Counted from the stretch's first letter, positions 1-8,787 are shown. The stretch is 64,000 nucleotides of DNA from an uncultured Rhodospirillaceae bacterium (GCA_902826565.1 CADEFF010000005.1:39837-103836); one strand, 5' to 3'. The notes: generated by a model from the sequence alone, not told the origin. Numbers and translations are program-made.

Positions 1-84
1 AACTACTTCGACACCGGCGAACAGGAAGAGGGCGCCAGCGCATTCCTGCAAAAGCGCAAGCCGAACTTCGAGCCCTATCGCTAG
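1..84 (+). CDS. Crotonase (enoyl-CoA hydratase/isomerase) family protein, C-terminal fragment
   Basis: Only the last 27 codons and a TAG stop lie in the window. The tail contains EEGASAFLQKRKPNF, the usual ending of crotonase-fold acyl-CoA hydratases, hydrolases and naphthoyl-CoA synthases. The next two genes, an SDR and an acyl-CoA ligase, fit a CoA-thioester ring or fatty acid degradation cluster such as cyclohexanecarboxylate (badI/badH-like) breakdown, but that pathway is inference. The exact reaction cannot be read from this fragment. Confidence 0.6.
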   Translation, partial: NYFDTGEQEEGASAFLQKRKPNFEPYR

Positions 85-258
85 CCGCGACGGGATCGCG
101 ACCGGTCGAAGGCGCGCCGCCCGGCGAGCGTCGGGACGGCGCGGCCTTCAGGCCGGGAACTCCGAAGCGAACGCCGTTTATCGAACAATGACGGCCGCGC
201 TGCTCGCGGCGCCCGGGCCGGAGCGATGCAAAGAAGCGAATTCAACAGGGGGAAATCC

Positions 259-999
259 ATGGCTGAGGGAAAACTCGCATTCGTGACCGGCGCGGCGGGC
301 GGCATGGGCCGCGCGGCGGTGGCGCGGCTGGTGAAGGACGGCTATCGCATCGCCGCGATGGACCGCGACCAGAAGGGCCTCGCCGAGGTCGCCAGGGAGC
401 ATGGCAAGGCAGTCGTCGCCTACCCTTGCGACCAGACCGACGAGAAGGCGGCGCGCGCCGCGGTCGGCGAGGCGATCGCGAAGCAGGGCCCGATCGATGC
501 CTTCGTGAACCTCACAGGCTGGGCCGGCACCACGCGCTTCTTCGAGGAGACCTCGGACTACTGGCGCAAGGTGATCGGCATCAATCTCGAATCGCTCTTC
601 TTCGTCGCGCAGCCGATCCTGCTCGACATGATCGAGCGCAAGCGCGGCAAGATGGTGTTCGTCGCCTCCGACGCCGGCCGCGTCGGCACCAGCGGCGAGG
701 CGGTCTATGCCGCGACCAAGGGCGGCGTGATCGCCTTCGGCAAGAGCCTCGCGCGCGAAAACGCCCGCCATAACATCCATGTGAATGTGGTCTGCCCCGG
801 GCCGACCGAGACTCCGCTCCTCAAGGCGGAGATGGAGGAGAATCCGGACCTGATCCAGCGCATGACCCGGATCATCCCGTTCCGCCGGCTCGGCCAGCCG
901 GACGACATGGCCGGCGTGATCGCCTTCCTTTGCTCGCCCGATTCCGATTACATGACCGGCCAGACGGTCAGCGTAAGCGGCGGATTGACCATGGTCTGA
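259..999 (+). CDS. Short-chain dehydrogenase/reductase (SDR)
   Basis: A 246-residue classical SDR oxidoreductase, probably a cytosolic NAD-dependent hydroxyacyl-CoA dehydrogenase. The cofactor loop TGAAGGMG is at residues 10-17. Asp35 after the second strand favours NAD(H) over NADP(H). Asn84 lies in the NLTG strand, and the catalytic set is Ser137, Tyr150 and Lys154 (YAATK). The ATG at 259 was chosen because GGGGGAA precedes it at good spacing; an in-frame ATG at 226 adds residues that fit no SDR start. It lies between a crotonase and a CoA ligase, which suggests oxidation of a hydroxyacyl-CoA as BadH does, but the substrate is not determined. Confidence 0.85.
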   Translation: MAEGKLAFVTGAAGGMGRAAVARLVKDGYRIAAMDRDQKGLAEVAREHGKAVVAYPCDQTDEKAARAAVGEAIAKQGPIDAFVNLTGWAGTTRFFEETSDYWRKVIGINLESLFFVAQPILLDMIERKRGKMVFVASDAGRVGTSGEAVYAATKGGVIAFGKSLARENARHNIHVNVVCPGPTETPLLKAEMEENPDLIQRMTRIIPFRRLGQPDDMAGVIAFLCSPDSDYMTGQTVSVSGGLTMV

Positions 1000-1020
1000 C
1001 GGCGAGCCCCGGAAAATCCC

Positions 1021-2358
1021 ATGGAACGGCGATATCAGGACGAACGGTTCGAAAAGGCCGAACCGGCGCATATTCGCGCCTATCAGCTCGAGCGCGTCGG
1101 GAAGATGGTGGCGCATGCCTGGCGGACCAACCCCTTCTACCGCGACCATTGGCTCGCCCGCGGCGGCAAGCGCGGCAAGATCGGCTCCTTCGAGGAGTTT
1201 CGCGACAAGATCCCGATTGTCCGCAAGAAGGACTATGTCGCGGATCAGGCGGCTTACCCACCCTATGGCAAGCGGCTCGCCAGGGTGATCGACGGCAAGG
1301 AGCCCTTCTACATCTTCAATACCAGCGGTACCAGCGGCCAGGGTGTCGAGGTGCACGCCATGACCGAGCGCGAGCGCCGCGCCGGATATGCGGTCAGCGC
1401 CTATTGCTATCGCTGGGCGGGGCTGGAGCCGGGAGACAAGTTCTTCCTCTGCTTTGGAATCTCGATGCTCGGCGGCGGCCGAATCGAGCTTTACGGCCTC
1501 GAGAATTACGGCCTCACTGTGTTCCCGGTCGGCAACTACGACGTCAATCGCAAGCTCGAGCTTATGCAGCGCTTCAAGCCGCAGGCGGTGATGGCGACGA
1601 CCTCCTACATCGGGCATCTTGGCGCCGTCGGCGTCGAGAAGGGGAGCCTGCACAGGCCGAAGGTGCTGTTCGGCGGCGGCGAAGGTGCGAGCTTCTCCTG
1701 GTTCGAGATGCAGCAGGAGATCTGGGGTGCGCCCTTCTTCAACCATTACGGCGCGACCCAGAACCGCGTCGATCTGATCTATCCCTGCGAGCGCGGCATC
1801 GGCACGCGCGACCATCCGGGGATGCTGCACAATATCGACCCCGGCTTCTTCCTCGAGGTGCTGGATCCGGAAACCGGGCGCCAGGTGAAGGACGGCGAGC
1901 GGGGCGAGCTGGTGGTGACCAGCCTCATCCATCCCGACTTCCCGCTGATCCGCTACGCCATGGGCGACGCCGCGGTCTATCACACCCCCAACTACTGTAG
2001 CTGCGGCCGACCCTTCTGCGGCATCGAGCTCGCCACGGTCGGGCGGATCGACGACATGAAGAAGATCAAGGGCATCAATGTCTGGCCGGATGCGGTCGAC
2101 GAGGCGCTCTTCGTGCATGGCGGCGTCGACGAATATCAGGTCGTGCTGAGCCGCGACGCCACGCAGTCCGACGTGGCGACGGTCCGCCTCATGGCGAAAC
2201 CGGAGCTCGATGCAGGGGCGGTCGAAGCGCTGTGCGAGAAGGCCCGCTGCGCGCTTCGCGAGAAGATCGGCATCCGCTTCGAGGTGGTGAGCGTGCCGCA
2301 GGGCGGGATCGCCCGCAGCGAATACAAGGCCCGCCGCTGGATCGATCAGCGGAGCTGA
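1021..2358 (+). CDS. PaaK-like acyl/aryl-CoA ligase (AMP-forming)
   Basis: A 445-residue adenylate-forming enzyme of the phenylacetate-CoA ligase branch, expected to activate a carboxylic acid to its CoA thioester through an acyl-AMP. The ATP loop NTSGTSGQG is at residues 100-108, and a CSCGR motif around 326-330 is typical of PaaK proteins. The hinge GRIDDMKKIKG follows, and the end carries the Lys-containing segment SEYKARR. The usual YGxTE motif is YGATQ at 243-247, so the conserved acid is Gln. The gene starts 21 nt after the SDR stop, so the two are probably co-transcribed. The substrate is unknown. Confidence 0.8.
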   Translation: MERRYQDERFEKAEPAHIRAYQLERVGKMVAHAWRTNPFYRDHWLARGGKRGKIGSFEEFRDKIPIVRKKDYVADQAAYPPYGKRLARVIDGKEPFYIFNTSGTSGQGVEVHAMTERERRAGYAVSAYCYRWAGLEPGDKFFLCFGISMLGGGRIELYGLENYGLTVFPVGNYDVNRKLELMQRFKPQAVMATTSYIGHLGAVGVEKGSLHRPKVLFGGGEGASFSWFEMQQEIWGAPFFNHYGATQNRVDLIYPCERGIGTRDHPGMLHNIDPGFFLEVLDPETGRQVKDGERGELVVTSLIHPDFPLIRYAMGDAAVYHTPNYCSCGRPFCGIELATVGRIDDMKKIKGINVWPDAVDEALFVHGGVDEYQVVLSRDATQSDVATVRLMAKPELDAGAVEALCEKARCALREKIGIRFEVVSVPQGGIARSEYKARRWIDQRS

Positions 2359-2383
2359 AACGCGGGGACCTCAAGGATCGAGC

Positions 2384-2412
2384 GAGGGCGCCGGATCCGG
2401 CGCCCTCTTCTT
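2384..2412. terminator. Bidirectional intrinsic terminator
   Basis: A perfect GC-rich palindrome (GAGGGCGCCGGA and its complement, 2384-2407) followed by TTCTTTT lies between the convergent CoA ligase gene and the polyamine-type ATPase gene. It could end transcription from both sides. Confidence 0.7.
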
Positions 2413-2419
2413 TTGCGGA

Positions 2420-3586
2420 TCAACCGGCGAGGAAAGCCCGGCAATCCCGCCGGTCCCAGCCGACCGTCACCGTCTCGCCGACGCTCGGCACGCCGTCGAT
2501 CTCCGAGCGCGGCACCTTGATCATGAAATCCTGCGACCCGCCGAGAGCGGTCCGCAACCGCACATGGTCGCCGTGATAGATCAGCTCCAGCAGCCTTGCC
2601 GACACGCGGTTCTGGCGCCCCGTCGCGCGCAGGCCGACCGCCACGCTCTCCGGGCGGATCGAGAGCAGCACCCCCTGCCCGGCCGCCAGCGGATCGACCG
2701 CCGTGGCGCCGACCTCGCTTCCATCCGATGTGCGGATCCTGCAGCCGCCCGCCTCGGCCGCGACCACCGTGCCGGCAAGCTGATTGTTCTCGCCGATGAA
2801 ACCGGCGACGAAGACGTTGGCCGGTTCCTCGTAGAGCTGGCGCGGCGTGGCGAGCTGCTGGATGCGGCCGTTGCTGAAGACCGCGATGCGGTCCGACATG
2901 GTCAGCGCCTCGTCCTGGTCGTGCGTGACATAGACGATGGTGATGCCGAGCCGCGCATGCAGATGCTTGATCTCGAGCTGCATATGCTCGCGAAGCTGCT
3001 TGTCGAGCGCGCCCAGCGGCTCGTCCATCAGCACGAGCTTCGGCTCGAACACGAGCGCGCGGGCGAGCGCCACGCGCTGCTGCTGCCCGCCGGAGAGCTC
3101 CTGCGGCCGCCGCTTGCCGAAGCCGCCGAGCCGCACCATCTCGAGCGCCGCCGCCGCACGCATCGCGATCTCCGCCTTCGGCCGCCGGCGCGCAAGGAGC
3201 GGGAAGCCGACATTCTCCTCCACCGTCATGTGGGGAAAGAGCGCGTAGTTCTGGAACACCACCCCGATGTCGCGCTTGTGCGGCGGCAGGTCCTTGATGG
3301 ACTTTCCCTGCAGGCTGATGTCGCCGCGCGTCGGCACCTCAAAGCCCGCGAGCATCATGAGGGTGGTGGTCTTTCCCGAACCCGACGGGCCCAGCATGGT
3401 CAGGAACTCGCCCTGCCGGATATCGAGATCGAGGTCGCGCACCACCAGGGTTTCGCCGTCGAAGGTCTTCTGGACATCGGCGAAGCGCACGAAGCCCTCG
3501 GGCCTTGCTTGACCTGCCTGGGCCGGTGGCGGCGTCTCGCGCTGCTGCATGGGGCGTGGGCTCCGTTCTCTCGGTTCGGCCGGCAT
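2420..3586 (-). CDS. Polyamine-type ABC transporter ATP-binding protein (PotA-like)
   Basis: About 388 residues, the ATPase of a spermidine/putrescine-class importer on the inner face of the membrane. The N-terminal nucleotide-binding domain carries the Walker A GPSGSGKTTT, a Q-loop, the signature LSGGQQQRVALARAL, the Walker B LVLMDEP and the switch THDQ. A C-terminal TOBE-type regulatory domain follows. The ATG at 3586 is 6 nt past the upstream permease stop; a second ATG at 3550 with GGAG 11 nt before it is also possible. It is the last gene of the minus-strand transporter operon. Confidence 0.88.
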   Translation of the reverse strand: MPAEPRERSPRPMQQRETPPPAQAGQARPEGFVRFADVQKTFDGETLVVRDLDLDIRQGEFLTMLGPSGSGKTTTLMMLAGFEVPTRGDISLQGKSIKDLPPHKRDIGVVFQNYALFPHMTVEENVGFPLLARRRPKAEIAMRAAAALEMVRLGGFGKRRPQELSGGQQQRVALARALVFEPKLVLMDEPLGALDKQLREHMQLEIKHLHARLGITIVYVTHDQDEALTMSDRIAVFSNGRIQQLATPRQLYEEPANVFVAGFIGENNQLAGTVVAAEAGGCRIRTSDGSEVGATAVDPLAAGQGVLLSIRPESVAVGLRATGRQNRVSARLLELIYHGDHVRLRTALGGSQDFMIKVPRSEIDGVPSVGETVTVGWDRRDCRAFLAG

Positions 3587-3591
3587 CGGGC

Positions 3592-4422
3592 TCAGCTCGG
3601 GCGAACGCCGCGGAGCCGCTCGCTCCGCCGGCGAAGATATTCCATCGTGCCCATCATGACGATGGAAACGAGGATCAGCACCGTCGCCGCGGCCGCGATG
3701 GTCGGGCTGATGTTCTCGCGAATGCCGGCGAAGATCTGCCGCGGCAAGGTGCGCTGCTCCGGCGTCGCGAGGAAGAGCGCCACCACGACCTCGTCGAAGG
3801 AGGTGGCGAAGGCGAAGATCGCGCCGGCCACGACCGCGGGCAGGATCAGCGGCAGGGTCACATGGAAAAACACGAAGAAGGGCCTGCCGCCGAGGCTCGA
3901 GCCCGCGCGCAGCAGCGTCCGGTCGAAGCCCTGCAGCGCGGCCGAGACGGTGATGACGACGAACGGCATCGCCAGGACGGTATGGCCGAGGATCAGGCTG
4001 AAATAGGTCCCCACCACCCCGAGCCAGGCATAGAAGAAGAAGAGCCCGACGGCGGTGATGACGATCGGCACCACCATCGGCGAGATCAGCAACGCCATGA
4101 TGAGGGCCTTGCCGCGGAACTCGGCGCGCACGAGGCCGAGTGCCGCAAGCGTGCCGAGCACCGTCGCGATCACCGTGGTGAAGCCGCCGACGATCAGGCT
4201 GTTCTTCAGCGGCACCAGCCAGGCATCGTCGGTAAAGAAGGTCACGTACCACTGGTCCGACCAGCCGGTCGGCGGGAAGGTCAGGATCCTGCTGTCGGTG
4301 AAGGAGAGCGGCAGGATGATGAAGAGCGGCAGGATGAGGAAGGTGAGGACGAGCCCCAGCACCAGGAAGAGCAGCCTGCGGAAATGTCGCTGCGAGGGTA
4401 GCACGGCGCCGCTCATGCTCAT
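3592..4422 (-). CDS. Polyamine-type ABC transporter permease (PotC-like)
   Basis: A 276-residue membrane protein with about six hydrophobic segments and the binding-protein-dependent permease loop (SSLGGRPFFVFFHVTLPLI) that contacts the ATPase. It is the second channel subunit of the importer. Its start overlaps the stop of the other permease by one base (TGATG), a sign of translational coupling. Confidence 0.87.
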   Translation of the reverse strand: MSMSGAVLPSQRHFRRLLFLVLGLVLTFLILPLFIILPLSFTDSRILTFPPTGWSDQWYVTFFTDDAWLVPLKNSLIVGGFTTVIATVLGTLAALGLVRAEFRGKALIMALLISPMVVPIVITAVGLFFFYAWLGVVGTYFSLILGHTVLAMPFVVITVSAALQGFDRTLLRAGSSLGGRPFFVFFHVTLPLILPAVVAGAIFAFATSFDEVVVALFLATPEQRTLPRQIFAGIRENISPTIAAAATVLILVSIVMMGTMEYLRRRSERLRGVRPS

Positions 4423-5696
4423 CAGGCGAGCCTCATCTTGCCGAGCCCGACCAGCCGGCTATAGAGCGCGAAAAGTACGAAGGTCGCGATCAGCAACCAG
4501 GCGCCGAGGGCAGCCGCCTGGCCCCAATTGATCGTCTGGTTGGTGAAGAGCGCGATGAAGTAGCTGACCATCTGGTCGTCCTGACCGCCGACGATCGCGG
4601 GAGTGATGTAATAGCCGAGCGCCAGGATGAAGACGAGCAGCGCGCCGGCCGCGACCCCCGGCACGGTCTGCGGGAAATAGACCTTGCAGAAGACGAGCAG
4701 CGGATGGGCGCCGAGCGAGCTTGCGGCGCGCGTCTGCGCGGCCGGGATCGCCTTCATCACGCTGTAGAGCGGCAGGATGAAGAAGGGCAGCAGCACATGC
4801 GTCATGGCGATGAGCACGCCGGCGCGATTGAACATCAGCGGCAGCGGCTCGGCGATGATGCCGGCCCAGAGCAAGGCGCCGTTCACCGGCCCGGATTCCT
4901 GCAGCATGATGGCCCAGGCCATGGTGCGCACCAGGATCGAGGTCCAGAACGGGATCATCACCAGGATCATCAGGAGATTGGTGATGCGAGCCGGCAGGAG
5001 ACTGAGCGCGTAGGCGGTCGGATAGCCGAGCAGGAAGCAGAGCGCGGTCACGCAGGCGCTGATCCAGAAGGTCCGGATGAAGAGCAAGACGTAGAGCGCC
5101 TGCTCGGGCGCGACGCGTTCGATCTCCCCGGTGGGTGCGCGCTCGAGGTCGAGCGAGGCCAGCAGATAGAAGGGCGTGATCGCCCCCGACTCCTGCTTGA
5201 TCGTGGCCCACCACTCGTTCTGGCCCCAGCGCGGGTCGATCTCGACCAGCGCCTCGCGCGCGGGCCGGGCCTCGACGGCAGCGAGGTTCCTGCCCGTGCC
5301 GAGCACCAGCTCGCGAAAGCCGGTGCGGCTGTAGTTGAGACGGCGAGCGAGCCGGCCGAGCGCCTGGGTTTCCTTGCCGGCGGCGAGGTCCGCCAGCAGC
5401 GCGTCATAGGCGGCATCGGGCGGCAGGCCGGCGCCGTCCCATGCGGCGAGCGCCGCGGTGGTCTGCGGCATGAGCTCGGGCATGATCGCGTTGTCGATCG
5501 CGCGATAGAGATAGAGCCCGATCGGCGCGAGGAAGGTGATGGCGACGAGCAGGAGCGCGGGCAACAGCAGGCCGATCGCGCGGCGTTTCTCCTGCCGCTC
5601 GGCCTGTCGCAACTCGCGTTTCAAGTCCTGACCGTATCCGTCGTCGACCGATCGACGGCCGGCGCCATCGTTTTCCGCCATGAGGCCTTGCAACAC
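4422..5696 (-). CDS. Polyamine-type ABC transporter permease (PotB-like) with long periplasmic loop
   Basis: A 424-residue inner-membrane permease, longer than the roughly 280 residues of E. coli PotB. A charged N-terminus is followed by a first membrane helix near residues 41-65. A soluble stretch of about 130 residues (68-200) comes next, then the remaining helices and the permease loop SSLGAHPLLVFCKVYFPQT. ATG at 5681 (MAENDG) is an alternative start. It sits between the binding protein and the second permease, 33 nt after the binding-protein stop, with a strong hairpin in that gap. Confidence 0.86.
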   Translation of the reverse strand: MLQGLMAENDGAGRRSVDDGYGQDLKRELRQAERQEKRRAIGLLLPALLLVAITFLAPIGLYLYRAIDNAIMPELMPQTTAALAAWDGAGLPPDAAYDALLADLAAGKETQALGRLARRLNYSRTGFRELVLGTGRNLAAVEARPAREALVEIDPRWGQNEWWATIKQESGAITPFYLLASLDLERAPTGEIERVAPEQALYVLLFIRTFWISACVTALCFLLGYPTAYALSLLPARITNLLMILVMIPFWTSILVRTMAWAIMLQESGPVNGALLWAGIIAEPLPLMFNRAGVLIAMTHVLLPFFILPLYSVMKAIPAAQTRAASSLGAHPLLVFCKVYFPQTVPGVAAGALLVFILALGYYITPAIVGGQDDQMVSYFIALFTNQTINWGQAAALGAWLLIATFVLFALYSRLVGLGKMRLA

Positions 5697-5719
5697 GGGG
5701 AGGGCACGGAGCCCTCCCC
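5697..5719 (-). promoter_or_regulatory. Intercistronic hairpin between binding protein and permease
   Basis: A perfect 9-bp stem (GGGGAGGGC/GCCCTCCCC) with a 5-nt loop fills most of the gap between the binding-protein stop and the permease start. Such hairpins commonly stabilise the upstream mRNA so that the binding protein is made in excess over the permeases. There is no T-tract, so it is not a strong terminator. Confidence 0.55.
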
Positions 5720-5729
5720 GCGGAGCATG

Positions 5730-6776
5730 CTACTTCGCAGCCCAGGCGTTCAAGCGTTCGGTCAGGCTGTCGTAGTTCTCGGCCCAGAATTCGTCATCGA
5801 TGGCAACGCCATAGGCGACGTTCTCGGGCGACAGCGGCAGGACCGCCCGCCGCTCGGGAGTCAGCAGATCGGCCGCCCCTTCATGCGTGCTGCTGTAGGG
5901 CACATGCCGCATGAATTCGGCATTCGGCTCCGGCGAGGCCAGGCTCCCCATGAGCGCGTAGGCCTTGTCGACGTTCGGCGAGCCTTTGACGATGACGAGC
6001 TGGTCGATCACATAGGTGAAGCCCGCCGGATAAGCGATCTTGAAATTGCGCTTGTCCTGCTCGTTCGCCACCACGATGCGGCCGTTCCAGGCGAAGGTCA
6101 TCGCATATTCCCCGGAGGCGAGGCGGTTGATCATCTCGGCGCCGGTATCCCAGAAGAGGAGGTTCGGCTTCAGCTCGTCGAGCTTCGCGAAGGCGCGGTC
6201 GATACCGCCGTCCGAACGAAGCACCTTGTAGACGTCCGCGGGCGCGACGCCGTCCGCCATGAGCGCCGACTCGAGCGTGCCCTTCGGCGTGTTCCAGAAG
6301 CCGCGCTTGCCGGGGAACTTGTTCACGTCCCAGAAATCGGCCCAGCTCGTCGGACCTTCGGGGAAGCGATCGCCGTCATAGGCGAGGATGTTGCCGGCGA
6401 TGTAGACGCCCATGCCGCAGTCGCTCATGGTGCCGGGGAAGAAATCGTCCTTGTTGATGCCGATCTTGGCGTAGTCGAGCTTCTCGTAGAGGCCCTCGTC
6501 GCAGCCCGTGGTCGCTTCCGAGGATTCCTGATCGAGCACGTCCCAGGTGATGTTGCCGGTCTCGACCATCGCGCGCACCTTCGCGAGGCTCGGACTCTCG
6601 TCCTCCGCGATGTTTTCGCCGGTCGCGGCGGTGAAGGGCTTGAGCCACGCTTCGCGCATGCCGGCCTGCGTGGCGCCGCCATAGGCGACGAATGTCAGAT
6701 CGCGGTCGGCCAGGACTTCGCCGGCGATTGCCGCCGCCGCGATGCCGGTCGCCGCCAAAAGCAACTTGAACTTCAT
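5730..6776 (-). CDS. Polyamine-type ABC transporter substrate-binding protein (PotD-like)
   Basis: A 348-residue periplasmic binding protein of the family 1 extracellular type. Residues 1-23 form a Sec signal peptide (MKFKLLLAATGIAAAAIAG, cleavage near EVLA). The mature part opens with DLTFVAYGGATQAG, as in spermidine/putrescine and related small-cation binding proteins. The ATG at 6776 was chosen over an upstream start because it begins the signal peptide and follows AGGGAGGT. First gene of the minus-strand transporter operon. The ligand could be a polyamine or another small charged compound. Confidence 0.87.
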   Translation of the reverse strand: MKFKLLLAATGIAAAAIAGEVLADRDLTFVAYGGATQAGMREAWLKPFTAATGENIAEDESPSLAKVRAMVETGNITWDVLDQESSEATTGCDEGLYEKLDYAKIGINKDDFFPGTMSDCGMGVYIAGNILAYDGDRFPEGPTSWADFWDVNKFPGKRGFWNTPKGTLESALMADGVAPADVYKVLRSDGGIDRAFAKLDELKPNLLFWDTGAEMINRLASGEYAMTFAWNGRIVVANEQDKRNFKIAYPAGFTYVIDQLVIVKGSPNVDKAYALMGSLASPEPNAEFMRHVPYSSTHEGAADLLTPERRAVLPLSPENVAYGVAIDDEFWAENYDSLTERLNAWAAK

Positions 6777-7050
6777 CGAATACCTCCCTGTTGCGTCATC
6801 GATCGCGACGTTGCGCGAACCCGCCCTATCCGGGCCCGTCGATAGCCGTTGCCGCGCGCCAGCGGCCGGCATCGCAGGCCGGATTCTACCCATCGAGCCT
6901 AAGGGCCCGTGCGGCCCCGCCGCAAACGAGCAAATCTACGCATCCCTAAAGTTTAGCTTGGCCGACGCGCGCGATCGGCTGATGGGCGGCATCAAGGCCG
7001 CTGATGGCGGAGGAAATGCGCGGCACCGCGAGCATCGCCCCGACACCGCC
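6777..7050 (-). promoter_or_regulatory. Leader and promoter region of the polyamine-type transporter operon
   Basis: 274 bases without a gene. The region lies downstream of the class II aldolase gene and upstream of the binding protein. It contains the near-perfect palindrome CTAAAGTTTAG (6946-6956) inside a locally AT-rich stretch, which could be an operator. No clear -35/-10 pair was recognised. Confidence 0.3.
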
Positions 7051-7803
7051 TCAATCGAGAAAATCGGGCTCGCGCCGCAGCAGCTTCCGTTTCATCGCCG
7101 CGAGATAGATGAAGGGCGCATCGCCCTCGTCCGCATAGTCGGCAAGGACGCTCTCCGCGACATGCGCGGGGATGAGGTTCGGCTCCCGGCCCGAGCAGGC
7201 CAGCATGTATTGCTCTTCGCAGGAAACCTCGAGGTAGTAGAGGTTGTAGAGCGCCTCCGCGACGCTGCCGCCGATCGAGATCGCGCCATGGTTCGAGAGG
7301 ATCGCGAGATCGTTCTCGCCGAGTACATTCGCGATGCGCTGCCCCTCGTCGAGATTCGTCGCCATCCCCGGAAAGTGGTCGTCATAGCCGATGCGGCCAT
7401 AGAAGCGGAGGTCGTTCTGATGGATCGGCATCACGCGGCCGCCCTTCACCGTGCTGAGCCAGCTCGCATGGCGCATATGGCTATGGAGCACGCAGGCCGC
7501 CCGCGGGACCGTGTCGTGGATCCGCGAATGGATGCAGATGGCGCTGCGCTCCGCATGACCGTCGCCCTCGACGACGTTGCCGTCGCGATCGACGACGAGG
7601 AGATTGCTCGCCGTGATCTCCTCGAACAGCAACCCGTGCCGCTTCACCAGGAAGAGATGCTCGCGGCCGGGCACCCGCAGGCTGAAATGGTTCCAGATCG
7701 TGTCGTCGAAGCCGAGCCAGCCGGCGATGCGGTAGGCGGCGGCGAGGTCGATCCGCGCCTCGCGGACGGGATCCGCGATCTCGGCGAGGGCTGGGCGTGC
7801 CAT
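7051..7803 (-). CDS. Class II aldolase/adducin family protein
   Basis: A 250-residue cytosolic protein of the fuculose-phosphate aldolase fold. The metal-site signature is visible as the HSHMRHA segment and the later NHG (LAILSNHGAISIGG). Members are zinc aldolases, epimerases or decarboxylases; this one lacks the strong features of sugar-phosphate enzymes, so its substrate is open. It starts 11 nt after the stop of the TauD-type dioxygenase, so the two are probably one operon in which the dioxygenase product may feed the aldolase (inference). Confidence 0.75.
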   Translation of the reverse strand: MARPALAEIADPVREARIDLAAAYRIAGWLGFDDTIWNHFSLRVPGREHLFLVKRHGLLFEEITASNLLVVDRDGNVVEGDGHAERSAICIHSRIHDTVPRAACVLHSHMRHASWLSTVKGGRVMPIHQNDLRFYGRIGYDDHFPGMATNLDEGQRIANVLGENDLAILSNHGAISIGGSVAEALYNLYYLEVSCEEQYMLACSGREPNLIPAHVAESVLADYADEGDAPFIYLAAMKRKLLRREPDFLD

Positions 7804-7814
7804 GGTCCGGCGCC

Positions 7815-8693
7815 TCAGGCGACTTGCGCCACGCCCGCCTGACGGCGGGCGGCGGCGCGGCGGTCGTCGGCGATGGTGACGCGCTCTACCACGCGATACT
7901 GGGGATAGTGGTCGCCGACGGCGAGATGCTGCGTCGCGTAGTTGTCCCAGACCACCACGGTGTCGGGCTCCCAGTGCAGCCGGAAGGAATAGTGCGGGTT
8001 GCTGGAGATCGCATAGAGGTTCTCCAGAACGCGCCGGCTCTCGACCTCCGGCAGACCAATGATCCGTGCCGTGTATGGGCCGGTCACATAGATCCGCGGA
8101 CGACCCGTCGAGGGGTGCGCCATCACCACCGGATGCGGGACGGCGAGCTCTTCCGGCGTTGCGTTGCGCAGCGTCTCGGCGCGGTTGGGGGCCTTGTTCC
8201 AGTCGAGCGTATGGCCGTAGCTGGCCATAAGCTCGTGCGATGCCTCCAGGCCCTCGAGATAGCGCTTCATCGCGGGCGACAGCGAATCGTAGACCGCGTG
8301 CATGCTGCACCAGAGGGTGTCGCCGCCGATCGGAGGGATCACCCTGCTGCGCAGCACGGAGCCGAAAGGCGGCTTCTTCGTGGCGCTGAGGTCGCTGTGC
8401 CACATGTCGTTCTCGGGCGGGCTGTCCTTCTTATCGGTGATGACGGCGATGGGTCCGTGGCCGTCGACCGAGGGATAGAAGGGGTGGAACGGCACGACCG
8501 GGCCGATGCTGTCGGCAAAGGCGATATGCGCTTCCGGCGTCAGGGCCTGTTTCCGGAAGACGAGCGTGTGATGCTTCATCAGCGCTTCGTAGAGCTCGTC
8601 CGCGACGGCCGCGGTCAGGTCCTTGTTGAGGTCGATTCCCTCCACCGTCGCACCGATCGCCTTGGTGATCGGCTGGATACGCATCGCGCCCAT
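7815..8693 (-). CDS. TauD/TfdA-family Fe(II)/2-oxoglutarate dioxygenase
   Basis: A 292-residue 2-oxoglutarate-dependent oxygenase. The iron ligands are the HxD pair in MWHSDLS and a distal His in YATQHLAVGDH; a later Arg would bind 2-oxoglutarate. Relatives hydroxylate taurine, 2,4-D, alpha-ketoglutarate-coupled amines and similar small acids. Of the close ATGs at 8699, 8693 and 8684, 8693 has GAGGGAG at the best spacing. It is transcribed with the aldolase and lies downstream of an XRE-cupin regulator, with a likely operator and promoter between them. Confidence 0.82.
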   Translation of the reverse strand: MGAMRIQPITKAIGATVEGIDLNKDLTAAVADELYEALMKHHTLVFRKQALTPEAHIAFADSIGPVVPFHPFYPSVDGHGPIAVITDKKDSPPENDMWHSDLSATKKPPFGSVLRSRVIPPIGGDTLWCSMHAVYDSLSPAMKRYLEGLEASHELMASYGHTLDWNKAPNRAETLRNATPEELAVPHPVVMAHPSTGRPRIYVTGPYTARIIGLPEVESRRVLENLYAISSNPHYSFRLHWEPDTVVVWDNYATQHLAVGDHYPQYRVVERVTIADDRRAAARRQAGVAQVA

Positions 8694-8758
8694 CGTCATC
8701 TCCCTCGCGTCATCTCCCTCGAACGTGCCGCGGCCGGGCACTGGCTCGATTGTAATAA

Positions 8759-8787
8759 ACTGTAATCGCTTCACTAAAATGAGACAA
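8759..8787 (-). promoter_or_regulatory. Predicted sigma-70 type promoter of the dioxygenase operon
   Basis: On the minus strand TTGTCT (8782-8787) and TACAGT (8759-8764) are separated by 17 bp, giving a start of transcription about 60 nt before the dioxygenase ATG. The -35 box lies inside the inverted repeat listed next. Confidence 0.5.

Noticed and set aside
178..2118. A 646-codon open frame on the minus strand opposite the SDR and CoA ligase genes
   Set aside because: It is a mirror of two well-supported genes; high GC keeps the antisense third frame free of stops. The protein has no family features.
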